Shown: positions 9,823 through 24,846 of the stretch, piece after piece
How positions within the stretch are numbered: position 1 is the stretch's first letter
Layout: each line of letters begins with the position of its first letter
Assembly: GCA_036925085.1 (NCBI GenBank)
Contig: JAUPFP010000013.1
Span: forward strand, 1,489,001 to 1,553,000
DNA length: 64,000 nt
DNA from: Brachycybe producta
Taxonomy: Eukaryota; Arthropoda; Diplopoda; Playtdesmida; Andrognathidae
Direction of reading: 5' to 3'
Program-made: the position numbers and the translations under genes
The notes under the pieces: model-generated
Told to the model about the DNA's origin: nothing
The model's input: the letters and a program-made list of their open reading frames with translations, nothing else
Database searches by the model: none

Positions 9823-10405
9823 TCATTTTAAAGCCTCATTAAGACGAAATTGTTACAAAAACTAGAAAAAGAAGCTGAATCACTTAAGAGTATATTTATA
9901 TTAATACATTTCAAAATAAAATGTTTTATAGATGCAGATTAAAAAATATCGCCCGCTTAACGTTAGCCCATTTTTTTGAAACTAACATAAAAAGCTTATT
10001 TTTTTAAAACGTATCAATTTAAATATATTTTTAAGTTATTGAGCTACCCTTCTAGTTTCTAAAACACTTTAAAGTTTCTTTTATTTTTCGCTCCTAGGTG
10101 AATTATACGGAATCCAGTTAAGGACATAACGAACCAAATAAAAATTGACTTTTATTATTAATATTTTAAATTGAAATACTAAATCAATATTTTGTCAATA
10201 GTTTATATAAATTATATTTAAGTATTAACTCAATATTTTGAGATTATTAACAGAATAAATTGAATTCGACATATTGTTTGTTTGCCCTTCACAGGGCTCT
10301 GTAGAACACATTTATTATTTAAATGCATTTAAATTATCAGGTGTGTGTACTAGGTATAACGAACAGAATAACTAGAGTTCAAGTATCGTTTACATTTTAA
10401 AACGA
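9823..10405 (+). mobile_element. Family B repeat copy 4, interrupted by family A
   Basis: Left part has AAAACTAGAAAAAGAAGCTG, the AAATATCGCCCGCTTAACG block and CCCTTCTAGTTTCTAAAACA. The right part resumes at about 10360 with GAACAGAATAACTAGAGTTC and ends CGTTTACATTTTAAAACGAC, roughly the complement of the family's left end. Family A copy 3 splits it. Confidence 0.6.
10095..10359 (+). mobile_element. Family A MITE, copy 3 (5' truncated)
   Basis: Starts inside the element at TAGGTGAATTATACGG, lacking about the first 35 bp, and ends GTGTGTGTACTAGGTATAAC. Inserted in family B copy 4. Confidence 0.7.
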
Positions 10406-10831
10406 CGTCTATTTTTTTTTTTTTTTTTTTTACAAATGTTCGTTTGTAATCTTAAATTGATGTTTAGCAAATAATATACTGGTTTAATGAACCACCCTAA
10501 AACATGGTTCTCAAATGACATATTTTATTTATGATAATAACATGTTCAATTGTTCATATATTATAATATTACATATTGGAACTTATTCAAATGTTTATAT
10601 TATTTGTTGCAATTGTTGTTAGATGGAAGAAGGTGGGTGGGGGGGGGCTAATTGTATTTTCAGTTGTCAATTTTTCTGACCCCTCAATAATAGAATAACA
10701 AATTGTAGGTCAAGGTAAAAATAGATATTTTGCATAAAATTTAAAAATGTTGGCAATATTTTCATTTTGTTTTATTTATGTAATATGTTTGTTTGTAAAT
10801 ATTTTTTTTCTAAATATGAATTTGTTATTAG

Positions 10832-11044
10832 AAGCGAAGAATGTGAATGTTCTGGAACAACGAACAAACCATTGGATGGACAACGTTGTTCTTGTCAGGA
10901 GGACAATAACTGCCCATCGTTGACCACCACCACCACGACCACCACTTGTACTACTTCCAGTACTACTTCTACTTCTATTACTACTTCAGCTGTTAATTCG
11001 TCATTGGACGAAATCGACGGTGTGGACGATATATTGGCTGTTAG
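10832..11044 (+). CDS. Candidate internal exon, Cys cluster then Thr/Ser-rich
   Basis: A 213-nt exon, an exact multiple of three, after a TTGTTATTAG acceptor and before a GTATGT donor at 11045. It starts with one completing base and ends with two bases (AG), so it can be skipped without a frame change. The peptide begins SEECECSGTTNKPLDGQRCS, then CQEDNNCPS with five cysteines in the first ~28 residues. A tract of about 30 mostly Thr/Ser residues follows (from degenerate ACC/ACT/TCT codons), then an acidic end SSLDEIDGVDDILAVR. The Thr tract is encoded by mixed codons rather than a pure repeat, which favours real coding. No family recognised. It fits the phase of the 7765 exon upstream. Confidence 0.5.
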
Positions 11045-11225
11045 GTATGTACATTGTTTATTTAAATCAATAATCAATCAATCATGTTTTTTGACACTTC
11101 ATTTATTTATTTTTTGTCCAAAAAAAACATTTTGTTGCATAGTTACCAGCTTACATCTATATTAACACTATTATAACACACTCACAATGGACATAATATA
11201 CGGTGTATTTATTACTGTCTTAACT

Positions 11226-11954
11226 TAAGGTGGCTGAATAGATATTTATTTTGCTTTTGTCCTTCCAGACGGCACCACTGCATTGACTAATGCTGTACTC
11301 TGTAGGCGTTTTCGTAAAATTTGGACGCAAGAACGTCAAGCGAACGATTTTTTAGAAACATTACGAAAAAATTTCATATTGTTTTCACGACTAGAATGGT
11401 AAATGGTTATGTTAAAAGTTTTTTTAATGGCTGCAATCAATGTCTTAAAAAATAAACATTTTATATAGTTCCGTTTGAAAATGACCCGTTTTCACCTTTT
11501 TCAAACTGTCATAAAGATATCATCATGAAAAACACTTAATTATATCTTGTACATACATGAGTTAAATGAATTCAAATTAAATGTGTTTAGGTGAATTATA
11601 CGGAATCCAGTTAAGGACATGAATACCAAATAAAAATTGACTTTATTATTAATATTTTAAATTGAAATACTAAATCAATATTTTGTCAATAGTTTATATA
11701 TTTATATTTAAGTATTAACTCAATATTTTCAGATTATTAATTGAATAAATTGAATTCGACATATTGTTTGTCCTTCACAGGGCTCTGTAGAACACGTTTA
11801 TTATTTAAATGCATTTAAATTATCAGGTGTGTACTAGGCATTACTGTAGTCTATTTTTTTAAACAATTCACATTTTTTGTCCTGTTTCTCCTCTGCAGTG
11901 GCGCTATCCAAGGGGAGGGGACGAAAACAGAATAAATATCTATTCAGCCACCTT
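11226..11954 (+). mobile_element. Family B-type element with long TIR, interrupted by family A
   Basis: Left end TAAGGTGGCTGAATAGATAT and the right end is its complement (ATATCTATTCAGCCACCTTG). The TIR extends about 38 bp to GTCC / GGAC. The interior has the AAAATTTGGAC and CGTCAAGCGAACG blocks also seen at 50.67 kb. Family A copy 4 lies within it. No ORF. Confidence 0.7.
11542..11844 (+). mobile_element. Family A MITE, copy 4
   Basis: Left end ATATCTTGTACATACATGAG, right end CAGGTGTGTACTAGGCATTA, with the full family interior. Nested in the element 11226-11954. Confidence 0.75.
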
Positions 11955-12849
11955 GAGAGAATTTTTTTTTTATAATGTATAAGCAGAGATTGCAAAATAT
12001 AAAAATGAAATAGAACAATAGAATCTTTTGGTAATTCTGTGTTTCAGAAACAACGTTAAGTAAAAAAAAAAAGTTAAAGCCATTTATAAATAAAAAAAAA
12101 TTCTTTTGTTATATTTTTTAAAATTAAATTTAAAAAAAAATGTTTGATGGTTTCGGAAAATTTCATATTTTCAATTTTTATGCTTCACTTCACAAGTTTA
12201 GCCAAATAATAATTTAATTAAAATAAAAATGTAAAATTTATTCATTTTCATATTATATTAAAGAGTTTATTTTGCTATATTCTAATTTCCAAAACATTTT
12301 CAATTTTTTTTTTGATAAAGTTGTTTTGAAAACGAAAAATAATCAGAATAAATCGCAGAACTAAAATCATTCCAATTGACGTTTTTAAATGAAATAACTT
12401 GATATATAAAATTATTTCATCCTCAAAAGTGAACTAGGTCAAATGGGTTGTTTATTTTTTTCTTAGAAAAAGAAAAAAAAAAGGTGTTGAATTTTTGTTT
12501 TGTTTTCTATTGTGGGAAAACCTTTTTGTGGATTTGGAATTTTTTTTTTACATTTCTCTTTTAAGAAAATATTTAGGGTTTTTTTGTGAATTTAATAAAG
12601 ATAGGGAGGGGGGAATGAACTGAAATAGTTGTGAACAATTAATGATTATATAAACGCAAAACCAAAAGAAAAACGCATAAAATGAAACATCAGATAACAC
12701 ATAATATATTTTTGGTTAGGTCCTTTAGAATTTAGAGTAACATAAATATTTTAAATTTATTTCGTGTATTGTGCCACCCTCGAATTTTCGTGCCAGTACG
12801 GCCCTTATAATTTGCCCTCTTTAAAACCGAATTAAAAAATATATATATA

Positions 12850-13010
12850 ATGTTACTGTCAATCTGCGGAATCAGTCAATCTGCAAAACAACTAACCTGC
12901 TAGTGATTCTGCAAAATTCATCACCTATAAAATGTATTGAATTTTGCAGATTCACTAGTAGGTTGGTTGTTTTGCAGATTGCCTGATTCCGCAGGTTGAC
13001 AGTAACATAT
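12850..13010. mobile_element. Hairpin MITE, about 160 bp
   Basis: Arms of about 65 bp, ATGTTACTGTCAATCTGCGG on the left and its near-complement ending TTGACAGTAACAT on the right, flanked by TATA-rich DNA. The whole unit folds into one stem with a small loop around 12925. Confidence 0.75.
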
Positions 13011-13069
13011 ATACAAAAAAGAATTGTGATTGTGACGTCATTTCAACTATTTGAGGTCTATTTTCAAGA

Positions 13070-13162
13070 GAAAAAAAAAATCTCATTTTAATTTTTAACC
13101 CTATTTTTAAATGAAACATTTAAAAATAGGGTTAAAAATTAAAATAAGATTAAAAAAAAAGA
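13070..13162. repeat. Perfect AT-rich inverted repeat
   Basis: AATTTTTAACCCTATTTTTA and its exact complement flank a ten-base GAAAC-type loop; arms extend about 38 bp into poly-A. Small hairpin element or palindrome. Confidence 0.7.
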
Positions 13163-13494
13163 GATAATGTTTTTCTTAGTATTTTTGCCAATTGTATTAT
13201 TTTGGTGGGTGTTAATTCTTCTTTTTTTGTGGTCAATGAACTCCTATGCTAAAAAAAAACTCGATTACTTATATAGGTATATAATTAATTTAAAATTGTA
13301 GTCACGATCTTTTTTGTAAACATTTTTGTTGTTGTTGTTGTTAGTTTCTAAAAGTTGCCACTTGATGGCAGACGGTGTCCCACTATGGCACATTTTGAAA
13401 TTCTTGTTTGGGTAGAATAATATTAGGATAAAAAAAAATTACTTATAAAAACCAAAACTTTAATGCAAACTTTAATCCTATTGACCGTCAAGAA

Positions 13495-14535
13495 AAATAT
13501 TTCCCCTCAGTGTTGCTTGGGGCACATCACCAGCCCGTCCATCGAAGGACGGAGCTGAAGAGGGCCCCATAGTGTAAATGCAAGCTAGATAGCGCCTGCA
13601 ATCTGCATAGGTAGCAAACTCCACTCGCCACTTTAGTTAAAATAGAATGCAGCCTTTTAGCTCTAAAAGCGTCCAAAACAACCTATTATCAGCACCTGAC
13701 AAACTTACCCAGAACATATAAGTGAATAGAGCTGATGGAAGAGTGCTTTTCCAAGCCTTTTGGGACTTCTAGGACCAGTTGAGGGCTCTTGAGACATTTT
13801 TAGAGCTTTCGGAGCATTTAAATATGTTTCAACATATTGCCGTTTTTGAAAAAAAAAAAAAATAAAGCTCAAGTCGAGTTCAGTTGGTTTTTACCCATTT
13901 TATCGAATTTTAAAATAAAAATTCTTGAATCTTTGTGCTTTTCCAAGCTTTTTGGGAATCTAGGACCAGTTGAGCACTCCTGAGGCATTTTAGATCTTTT
14001 AGAGCAGGCATGTGCAACTTCGTTAAGAGTGTGGGCCTGGTGGTGCTTTTTAAATATTATCTGTGGGCCATACCATATGATGCTTATTGTAACGAATATA
14101 ATTTTTTAAAGTTCGCTTTACGAATAAAATTAAGTTAAGCTTAAGACAGATCAAATAGTAAAGTAATAAAAATCATAAGTCATGTTCAGCAGAGTTGCCA
14201 CGGACATGTGATTTGGTTTAAATTTCGTTTAGATTTTTTTTTGAGAGGGAGGGGCGCAGCGGGAATTTCGCCATTTCTTTGTGGCGCTCAGTCCAGGCCT
14301 TTTACAATTATGAGAGGCTCTCAAGGGTCACCCAATTTTGGGAAGTTCCCAAGGGCTTGGGCTTCTAAGTTTTGAGAGGAGCCTCTTAAAACTTAGAAAG
14401 TCTATGGGCTACGTAGTTTAGATGGCCTCCTAGGGTCATTTCAGTTTAGAGAGGCTTCTAGGGACCGTGCATTTTTAAACATCCCGGCATTATCACAATT
14501 TCGAGAGGCTCCTGTTGGCTTGTTTATCCAATACT
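13495..14535. repeat. Degenerate repeats, less AT-rich island
   Basis: An ~80-bp unit starting GTGCTTTTCCAAGC (13743-13825) recurs at 13937-14012 (TAGGACCAGTTGAG shared). At 14275-14530 at least four diverged units carry GAGAGGCTCCT or GAGAGGCTTCT followed by GGG. No reading frame of note. Possibly decayed transposon sequence. Confidence 0.45.
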
Positions 14536-14937
14536 TTTTTTTAATTTTCAACTAATACAGTTAAAATAAATCTTTTTTACACGTATATTTTATTATGTTA
14601 ACAACTAGCTTAAATTACAAAAGTTTAGCTGTTAAAGTTTTCGAAATATTTATTCTTGAACAAAACGCATGTTATATGCACCACTCGGAAATGTATATAA
14701 AAGTGAATGTTTGGCGCACCTGCGCCTAGAAGGACTGGCACAGGTGGCATTTCCCTGCCTGCCTTGTCATGCGGGCCAATCTGTGACTGCCTCAGTTAAC
14801 GTTACCTCTGAGAATAATAATACCCCACTATAACGTTAGTTTTCCAAAAATCGATAACTTTGTACAGAAGCGCCTTTAAATATAACCTTTGTGCCAACAA
14901 TGATTCGGTTAACGTGACAATTTTCAGGAACACATCC

Positions 14938-15087
14938 TATTATTTCGCATCCATTTTGGTGTAATTGTCCATTACACGAAATGTATGTCCATGTCGCGAA
15001 ATGAGCATAAATCGGTCTGATGCAGAACGCAAAATGAACATACATTTCGTGTAATGGACAATTACACCGAATGGATGCGAAATAATA
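14938..15087. mobile_element. Hairpin MITE, about 150 bp
   Basis: Left arm ATTATTTCGCATCCATTTTG through TGTAATTGTCCATTACACGAAATGTATG is answered by its complement up to GGATGCGAAATAAT. Loop near 14990-15030. Short open frames here are stem artefacts. Confidence 0.75.
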
Positions 15088-15288
15088 TAAACAATACGGT
15101 ATAGTTTGTGGCTCACTGATTGAGAACCCCCATCATGTATTGGCTCTAGGCTTAAGTTAATAGAAACTATTGATTTTTCTTGTTGACTTTTGTCGAAACT
15201 TTTTGTATTTATCTTATTGTCAAAAAAAGTCATTCTACAAATTCCCTATAGTCAGTTTGTGAATGGACTACTTTGATACAGTGCCGGC

Positions 15289-15340
15289 CTTAGCCTACTT
15301 GGCGCCCTGGGGCAGACTTTTTCAGGGCGCCCCATTCAGT
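15289..15340. mobile_element. Single-ended transposon terminus
   Basis: CAGTGCCGGCCTTAGCCTAC followed by GGCGCCCTGGGGCAGAC has the look of a hAT-type terminus. No matching right end (GCCGGCACTG) was found downstream, so this is a truncated copy. Confidence 0.35.
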
Positions 15341-15858
15341 TAACACGGACAAGTTTGTTGCTTTCTTTCACTACATAAAGAAAAAAGCAATGAAAATTAA
15401 GTTGAAGCCAACAAATTAATTTTCAAATTGCGAATTAAAAAGGGGGCTTTTTGTATAAAAAAAAATAGGCAGCTTTATAGATCGGATAACACTGGACCTC
15501 AGAAAAGAATAATCGAGGCGATTAAACATGTTTAAATTTTAAATGTTTAACGTAAAGTTTTGCTTTTTCTTCTTTTGAATAAAAAAATTACACTTTAAAA
15601 CTACCTTAAGTACCAAAGAAAATGATTTTCCTATGTTTGGAACCTTACTCAGAGACTTCAGGTTGAATTTCAAGTGTCAAGTTTTTTAATTCTTGAATTC
15701 GGTCCCAAATCTTTGTATCTTTGTTATTCTAATAGAAATGGCAAAGAAAAATTGAATTGATTGAGAAATTTCGATGAAACTTTTTCTGTGAATCTTGATT
15801 GAATTTCCATTTCAACATATGAAATGTCAAGTTAGTTTGTCAAACTGTGTTGAATATA

Positions 15859-20405
<4,547 letters not shown>

Positions 20406-20409
20406 CTTT

Positions 20410-20722
20410 GCCTAAGGGATGGATCACACATGCAGAAAAACAAACAGAAATTAGAATTGTAAATTTTAAAAAAATCTAATTAAAGTTTCAGGTAGATTTA
20501 TGTGTTTTCACACATTACAAAAAATATATATATATATATATTTCAAGGGTATTGTTCAGTTTATTAAAAAAAAGTGGAGCCATAAATAATAATTCTACTG
20601 ATGGACAAAAATAAATATATTTCAACGTTTTTTCTGCACACATTCAATATCAGTCAGATAAAATAGAATTCTTTAAATAGCAAAAAAAAATGCCTTTTGT
20701 AGTGTGAACCATCCCTTAAACG
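20410..20722 (+). mobile_element. MITE with TAAGGGATGG termini, copy 1
   Basis: Left end CCTAAGGGATGGATCACACA then TGCAGAAA; right end TAGTGTGAACCATCCCTTA. About 310 bp. Related starts (GGATGGTTCACACATGCAG) recur at 24.24 and 27.50 kb. No matching target duplication seen. Confidence 0.6.
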
Positions 20723-20979
20723 TTAGTGATAATGCAAAATGATTGTATTATACTACCGAAATATTGATTTTTGACAATGTCTAGTAATTGTGCAAAATAA
20801 CTGAAATTTGTCACATTGGTGTTATAGCATGTGCATAAATAGTCTAGACCTTACAGACTCCATAGTGACGCATGTTTTTTTTATTCTAAGATATTGGTTA
20901 CAACTTAAAAAAAAGAAGGTCGTTTTTAAAAGCATCAGTGTTTTAACAAACAAATAACCGTCAGTCTGTATGGAACCTG

Positions 20980-21003
20980 GGTGCTGCTGCTGCTGCTGCT
21001 GAA
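20980..21003. repeat. (CTG)n microsatellite
   Basis: About seven CTG units, immediately followed by a short ACTGACTGACTGA run. Confidence 0.85.
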
Positions 21004-21120
21004 CCTTGAATTAACTGACTGACTGACTGACCATCAGAATCGTTTAGAATAATTGTTTTTCAACTTAATTTAACCCTCATGTAGGGGGATACAAATAAAA
21101 CACCGGAATTAAAATCATTC

Positions 21121-21340
21121 CACATTTAAGAAACATCTTCAAAAAAGAAATTACATTTTTTATAAACTAGAATAGTAAACGATTTTGCAAAAAAAACAGC
21201 TTTAGTTTTCTTAACACTTCATAACATTTTTAATTTTTTTTATTTTGTTATTCAAAAATGTGCAATTTTTTTTAAAAAACTGCTATAAAAAGTTCATTTT
21301 AAAAAATAACGTGTTGAAAATAATAAGGATTTCTATTCAT
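21121..21340 (+). repeat. Diverged family B-like segment
   Basis: Faint match to family B: AAACTAGAATAGTAAACG, then GCTATAAAAAGTTCATTTTAAAAAATAA in the same order as other copies. Too decayed for boundaries. Confidence 0.3.
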
Positions 21341-21370
21341 TTATTATTGTAGTTTGTAATGTATAATAAC

Positions 21371-21682
21371 TAGGGCTCGGATTTTTATGCAATATCAAGC
21401 AAATGTTTGTCATTTTCTGGACCAAGAGCCATTATTGTGAAATAACAATCCCGTTTAGATAATCTGATAACTATGGTGTTTTTCAATATCAAATACACTG
21501 GTTAGAGGCTAGAACTGTTTAGTTGACAACTTATAGTAAACAGCCTCTAACCAGCCTTTTTGATTAGAAAAATCATAATTACAGTTGCTCTATTGATGAT
21601 AATGATTGATTCCTTCACAATTGGCACTTGTGCCACAAATTGAGAAACATTTGCTTGATATTGCATACAAATCCGGGCCCTA
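21371..21682 (+). mobile_element. hAT-like MITE with TAGGGCTCGG termini
   Basis: Left TAGGGCTCGGATTTTTATGC then AATATCAAGCAAATGTTT; right is the complement, ending ATCCGGGCCCTA. TIR about 38 bp, element 312 bp. Flanks ATAATAAC and CTAACTAC agree at five of eight bases. A diverged, longer relative is at 44.36-44.89 kb. Confidence 0.7.
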
Positions 21683-22280
21683 CTAACTACCTAATTTTTT
21701 TGGCAACTTTTAAGTTAAAAATCAATCAGAATTCTTCTTTTAGTTTTTTTTTTTGGCTTTGATCATATGCTTATATTTACTAGGCATTTTTCATAATCAC
21801 TCGTAGTATATGTTTGCATATGTTATTGTTAAAGTTTAAAATCAATCATTCTACAAAATCAATAATAGTCCACATGCTGAACCACCAATTTGGTAGCAAA
21901 TGTGCCCAGCCCAATCAATATAGGCAATGAGAAAAATAACTTATTTAAACTTTTAAGAAATTCTGCACAATGCCTAAAATGTATTGAGAATTTTTTTACA
22001 AATTAAAATCCGAATTAGTGATTTTTTTTCAGATTGCCTAGTAATTTTTATAAACTAACTAACAATTCAATTTTCACTGTAAATAAATTTCTAAACCTGA
22101 GAAGTTGAAAGTGCTTGCAGTGATTGCGTGCCATCAGGGGCTTTTTTTTTTGCTATTCAGTACACATTTTCCCAATAATATATTATTTCTGATTAATAAT
22201 TTTTTTATGGATTATTGTGAGCCTAGCCTGTACATATTGAATCATTATTTAATCTTCGTTTTTGTTGATACTTAGGTTTT

Positions 22281-22355
22281 TAAATGGAGAAGAGTGAGAG
22301 AGAGAGAGAAAGAGGGGGGAGAGAAAGAATGAAAATGTATAGTGGATTTTATCAC

Positions 22356-22388
<33 letters not shown>
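22281..22388. repeat. GA-rich tract and (GAT)n microsatellite
   Basis: GAGA/GGGA purine tract at 22281-22327, then about ten GAT units at 22357-22388. Another GA run is at 22556-22584. Confidence 0.85.
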
Positions 22389-23000
22389 GTTGGTTGTGAG
22401 AGTGCGCGTAGAACAGTGAATATATATAGTCTATGCTTTTGGCTTCCAACTTTTCAATAGCTTCTTGTGCTTTGCACGAAGTGGACCAAATATTTTATTT
22501 TGTTTGAAGTCTCTCTTGTTTCATTTGAGTAATATTATCTAGAAAATAAGAGACAGACAGAGAGACAGAGAGAGAGAGAGAGAGGACGAGGACATGAGGT
22601 CGGTTTCATTATGTGATGTCCATCATACTTCTTACCTGGGTTCTTTCTTTATATTACTACTGTGTGTCTACTATAAGTGAAACTATTACATTCCAATACT
22701 ATCATTCTTATTTTTTTGTTGCTGTTTCTGTTCTTTTTTTTAATTATGTAACTTTTAATATTGAACTGTGGTGTTAATTATTTTCACCATTAACATCATC
22801 ATCATCTTTTATAATTTATTATTATAATTTATTATTTTATTTATTTATTTTTGATAAAGTTTTTGTTTTGTTTTGTTTTATTTTTTTTATTTTTTTGAAA
22901 AGTCGAGATTTTTTTTTGTAAGAAAAAGTTTTTTCTGTGTGTGTTTTTATGCTGATATGATTTTTTTGGGTTCTTCTACATAAATACTAATTCTAATTCG

Positions 23001-23122
23001 ATGAAGTCTAACACTGAGACAAGCCTAACTGGTAAAACTATGAGTTCGAATTATACAATGGACAAGGCAGTATTTCTTTTACTACGGCTTAAAAAAGCCT
23101 TTCGAAAGAAAAAGGAGAAGAG
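23001..23122 (+). CDS. Candidate alternative first coding exon
   Basis: Forty codons plus two bases. It starts at the first ATG after an in-frame TGA about 50 nt upstream and ends EKKEKR-like with AG before GTAAAA at 23123. Peptide: MKSNTETSLTGKTMSSNYTM, then DKAVFLLLRLKKAFRKKKEKR. A short hydrophobic stretch (AVFLLLRL) is followed by a strongly basic helix, the kind of membrane-contact N-terminus seen in isoforms of signalling proteins. If the donor is not used, the frame stops two codons later, giving a 42-codon micro-ORF. It ends in the same phase as the exons at 7765 and 10832. I do not recognise the family. An alternative reading is a non-coding AT-poor patch. Confidence 0.4.
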
Positions 23123-23226
23123 GTAAAAACAAAATGATTAATTTCTGATAATTATTATATGAATTTGTTTTATTGCACAAGGTGTATTTTTTTTTAAATT
23201 TATATATCAATCATCTGTTATAACTA

Positions 23227-23778
23227 GGAACGGATTTATATGCAGTTGCGGAGATTGTTTCTTTATATGCAGATATTTAAACCACAATCAAACGTAAATT
23301 TCGCAAAAGTAGCAAGCAGGATGTAATTTAACAAATTTAATTAAGCATATAAAGGCATTTTTTTCCACATATTGTATGTTGAGCGTTTTTTTTGTATATG
23401 AATGCGCATACTTGAATTATTTGAACTGACTTTGAAGTTATTTTTCTTTATCAATTATCTGTTACGAAAATAGCAAGCGGATTTATATGCAAATTGCACT
23501 TTGTTTTCGGTTGTATTGCAGATGTTTGAAACACAATTAAAACATAAATTGTGCATTTAAATGCATATTTTTCACATGGTAAGCATTTTTAGGTACATGA
23601 AGACACGTTTTCATTATTTTAACTGAACGTCAGTTATTTTTTTTTATTATAATTCATACTTTAAAGATTATATTTTTTATATAAAAAAAATATTTCCAAA
23701 TTTATGTGAAAGTAGATTTTATAAGTCCTTGATGCATATTTGCATGTATATTGCGAAGAGGCATATAAATCCGCTCTA
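23227..23778. mobile_element. Possible MITE with ACGGATTTATATGC termini
   Basis: Left GGAACGGATTTATATGCAGT and right AGGCATATAAATCCGCTCT are inverted matches. A third, direct copy of the motif (GCAAGCGGATTTATATGCAA) lies inside at 23475, so two related elements may be nested or in tandem. Confidence 0.45.
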
Positions 23779-24236
23779 TGCATACAAAAAAAATAAGCAT
23801 ATATGTTGTATATGCAAATGCAGTTGTAACAGAACAGAAGCCAATTTGTTTATAAATTAAATTAAAACTACTAAACGGTAATTTATTACGAAAATGGCAT
23901 TTTAGTTTGATGAAATTGAAAAGAATTTGTAATGTGGGGGTGAATTTTGGGATAGTACTTTACAGTTGTTGCAATATTTATATTCATTTATTCTGCGATG
24001 GAGAAAATAAAAAATACGGAAACACTAAAATGTGTTTTTTTCACGGCTCTTTTTTTTTTTCTTTCCATTTTGGATGCTTTTAAAACTATATTGATGGTCT
24101 TCAAATGGTTTGCATATTTACTTGCACTTTGTGTGTGCTTTTTGTGTCTCTACTTTGTATGTACATACATGTGTATGTGTATATGTGTATATGTACATGT
24201 GTGTTTCTGTTTTGTGTGTGACGTCTCTCGGTGTAT

Positions 24237-24846
24237 GGGATGGTTCACATATGCAGAAAATAGAAATAAAAATCAGAGTAAAGTTTCAGCTAAATTTCTG
24301 CGTTCCTTCGCATTCATGGGTTCTCGCATATTACAACTGACAGCAGCAATTTCATTGAAATTGTTGACTTTTTAGAAAAGAGGTAAATTAATAGGAGGAG
24401 GAATTCGGAAAAAAAAAATAATATTACTGTTATGTGAAGGACATCTTCCTATTGGCTGATAACATGTATTTATTTCTGTGTTTCAAGAAGAAACGATTTT
24501 GTTTTTTTTTCTTCATATACCATTTATCCAGATAAATAGAATAGAATTATTTACATTTCAATAGAATCAGGATTATCCGGACTAAATGGGACCGGACCCG
24601 GTTCGGAATACCGAAAGTTCGGATAATTTAAAAAATCACCGAATTTTTTTTTACTTTAATTTTCTCCTTCACTATTGGGAAGTTAAAAATCAAAAACACT
24701 GATAAAAAAATAAAAAAAACACATTTATATTATGATAAAAGCCGGTCCGGATTGTCCTGATTACCGATATTCGGATAATTAAGATTCCACTGTACATAAA
24801 AAATTTTTTTGAATTTTTTTTTTCGGCATGTGTAAACTACCCCTTA
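24237..24846 (+). mobile_element. TAAGGGATGG-type MITE copy 2 with nested insertion
   Basis: Left GGGATGGTTCACATATGCAG, right CGGCATGTGTAAACTACCCC. The copy is about twice the length of copy 1 because a second element (24559-24792) lies inside it. Confidence 0.5.
24559..24792. mobile_element. pogo/Tigger-like MITE (nested)
   Basis: Ends carry AATAGAATCAGGATTATCCG and the complement of CAGTGGAATCTTAATTATCC; inner arms GACCGGACCCGGTTCGGA and GCCGGTCCGGATTGTCC. CAGTNGAANC termini with ATTATCCGAA repeats are typical of pogo/Tigger elements of the Tc1/mariner superfamily. About 235 bp, non-coding. Confidence 0.55.

Noticed and set aside
13500..13640. Less AT-rich patch considered as a tRNA or tRNA-derived SINE head
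   Set aside because: No A and B box at the right spacing and no cloverleaf could be found by eye.
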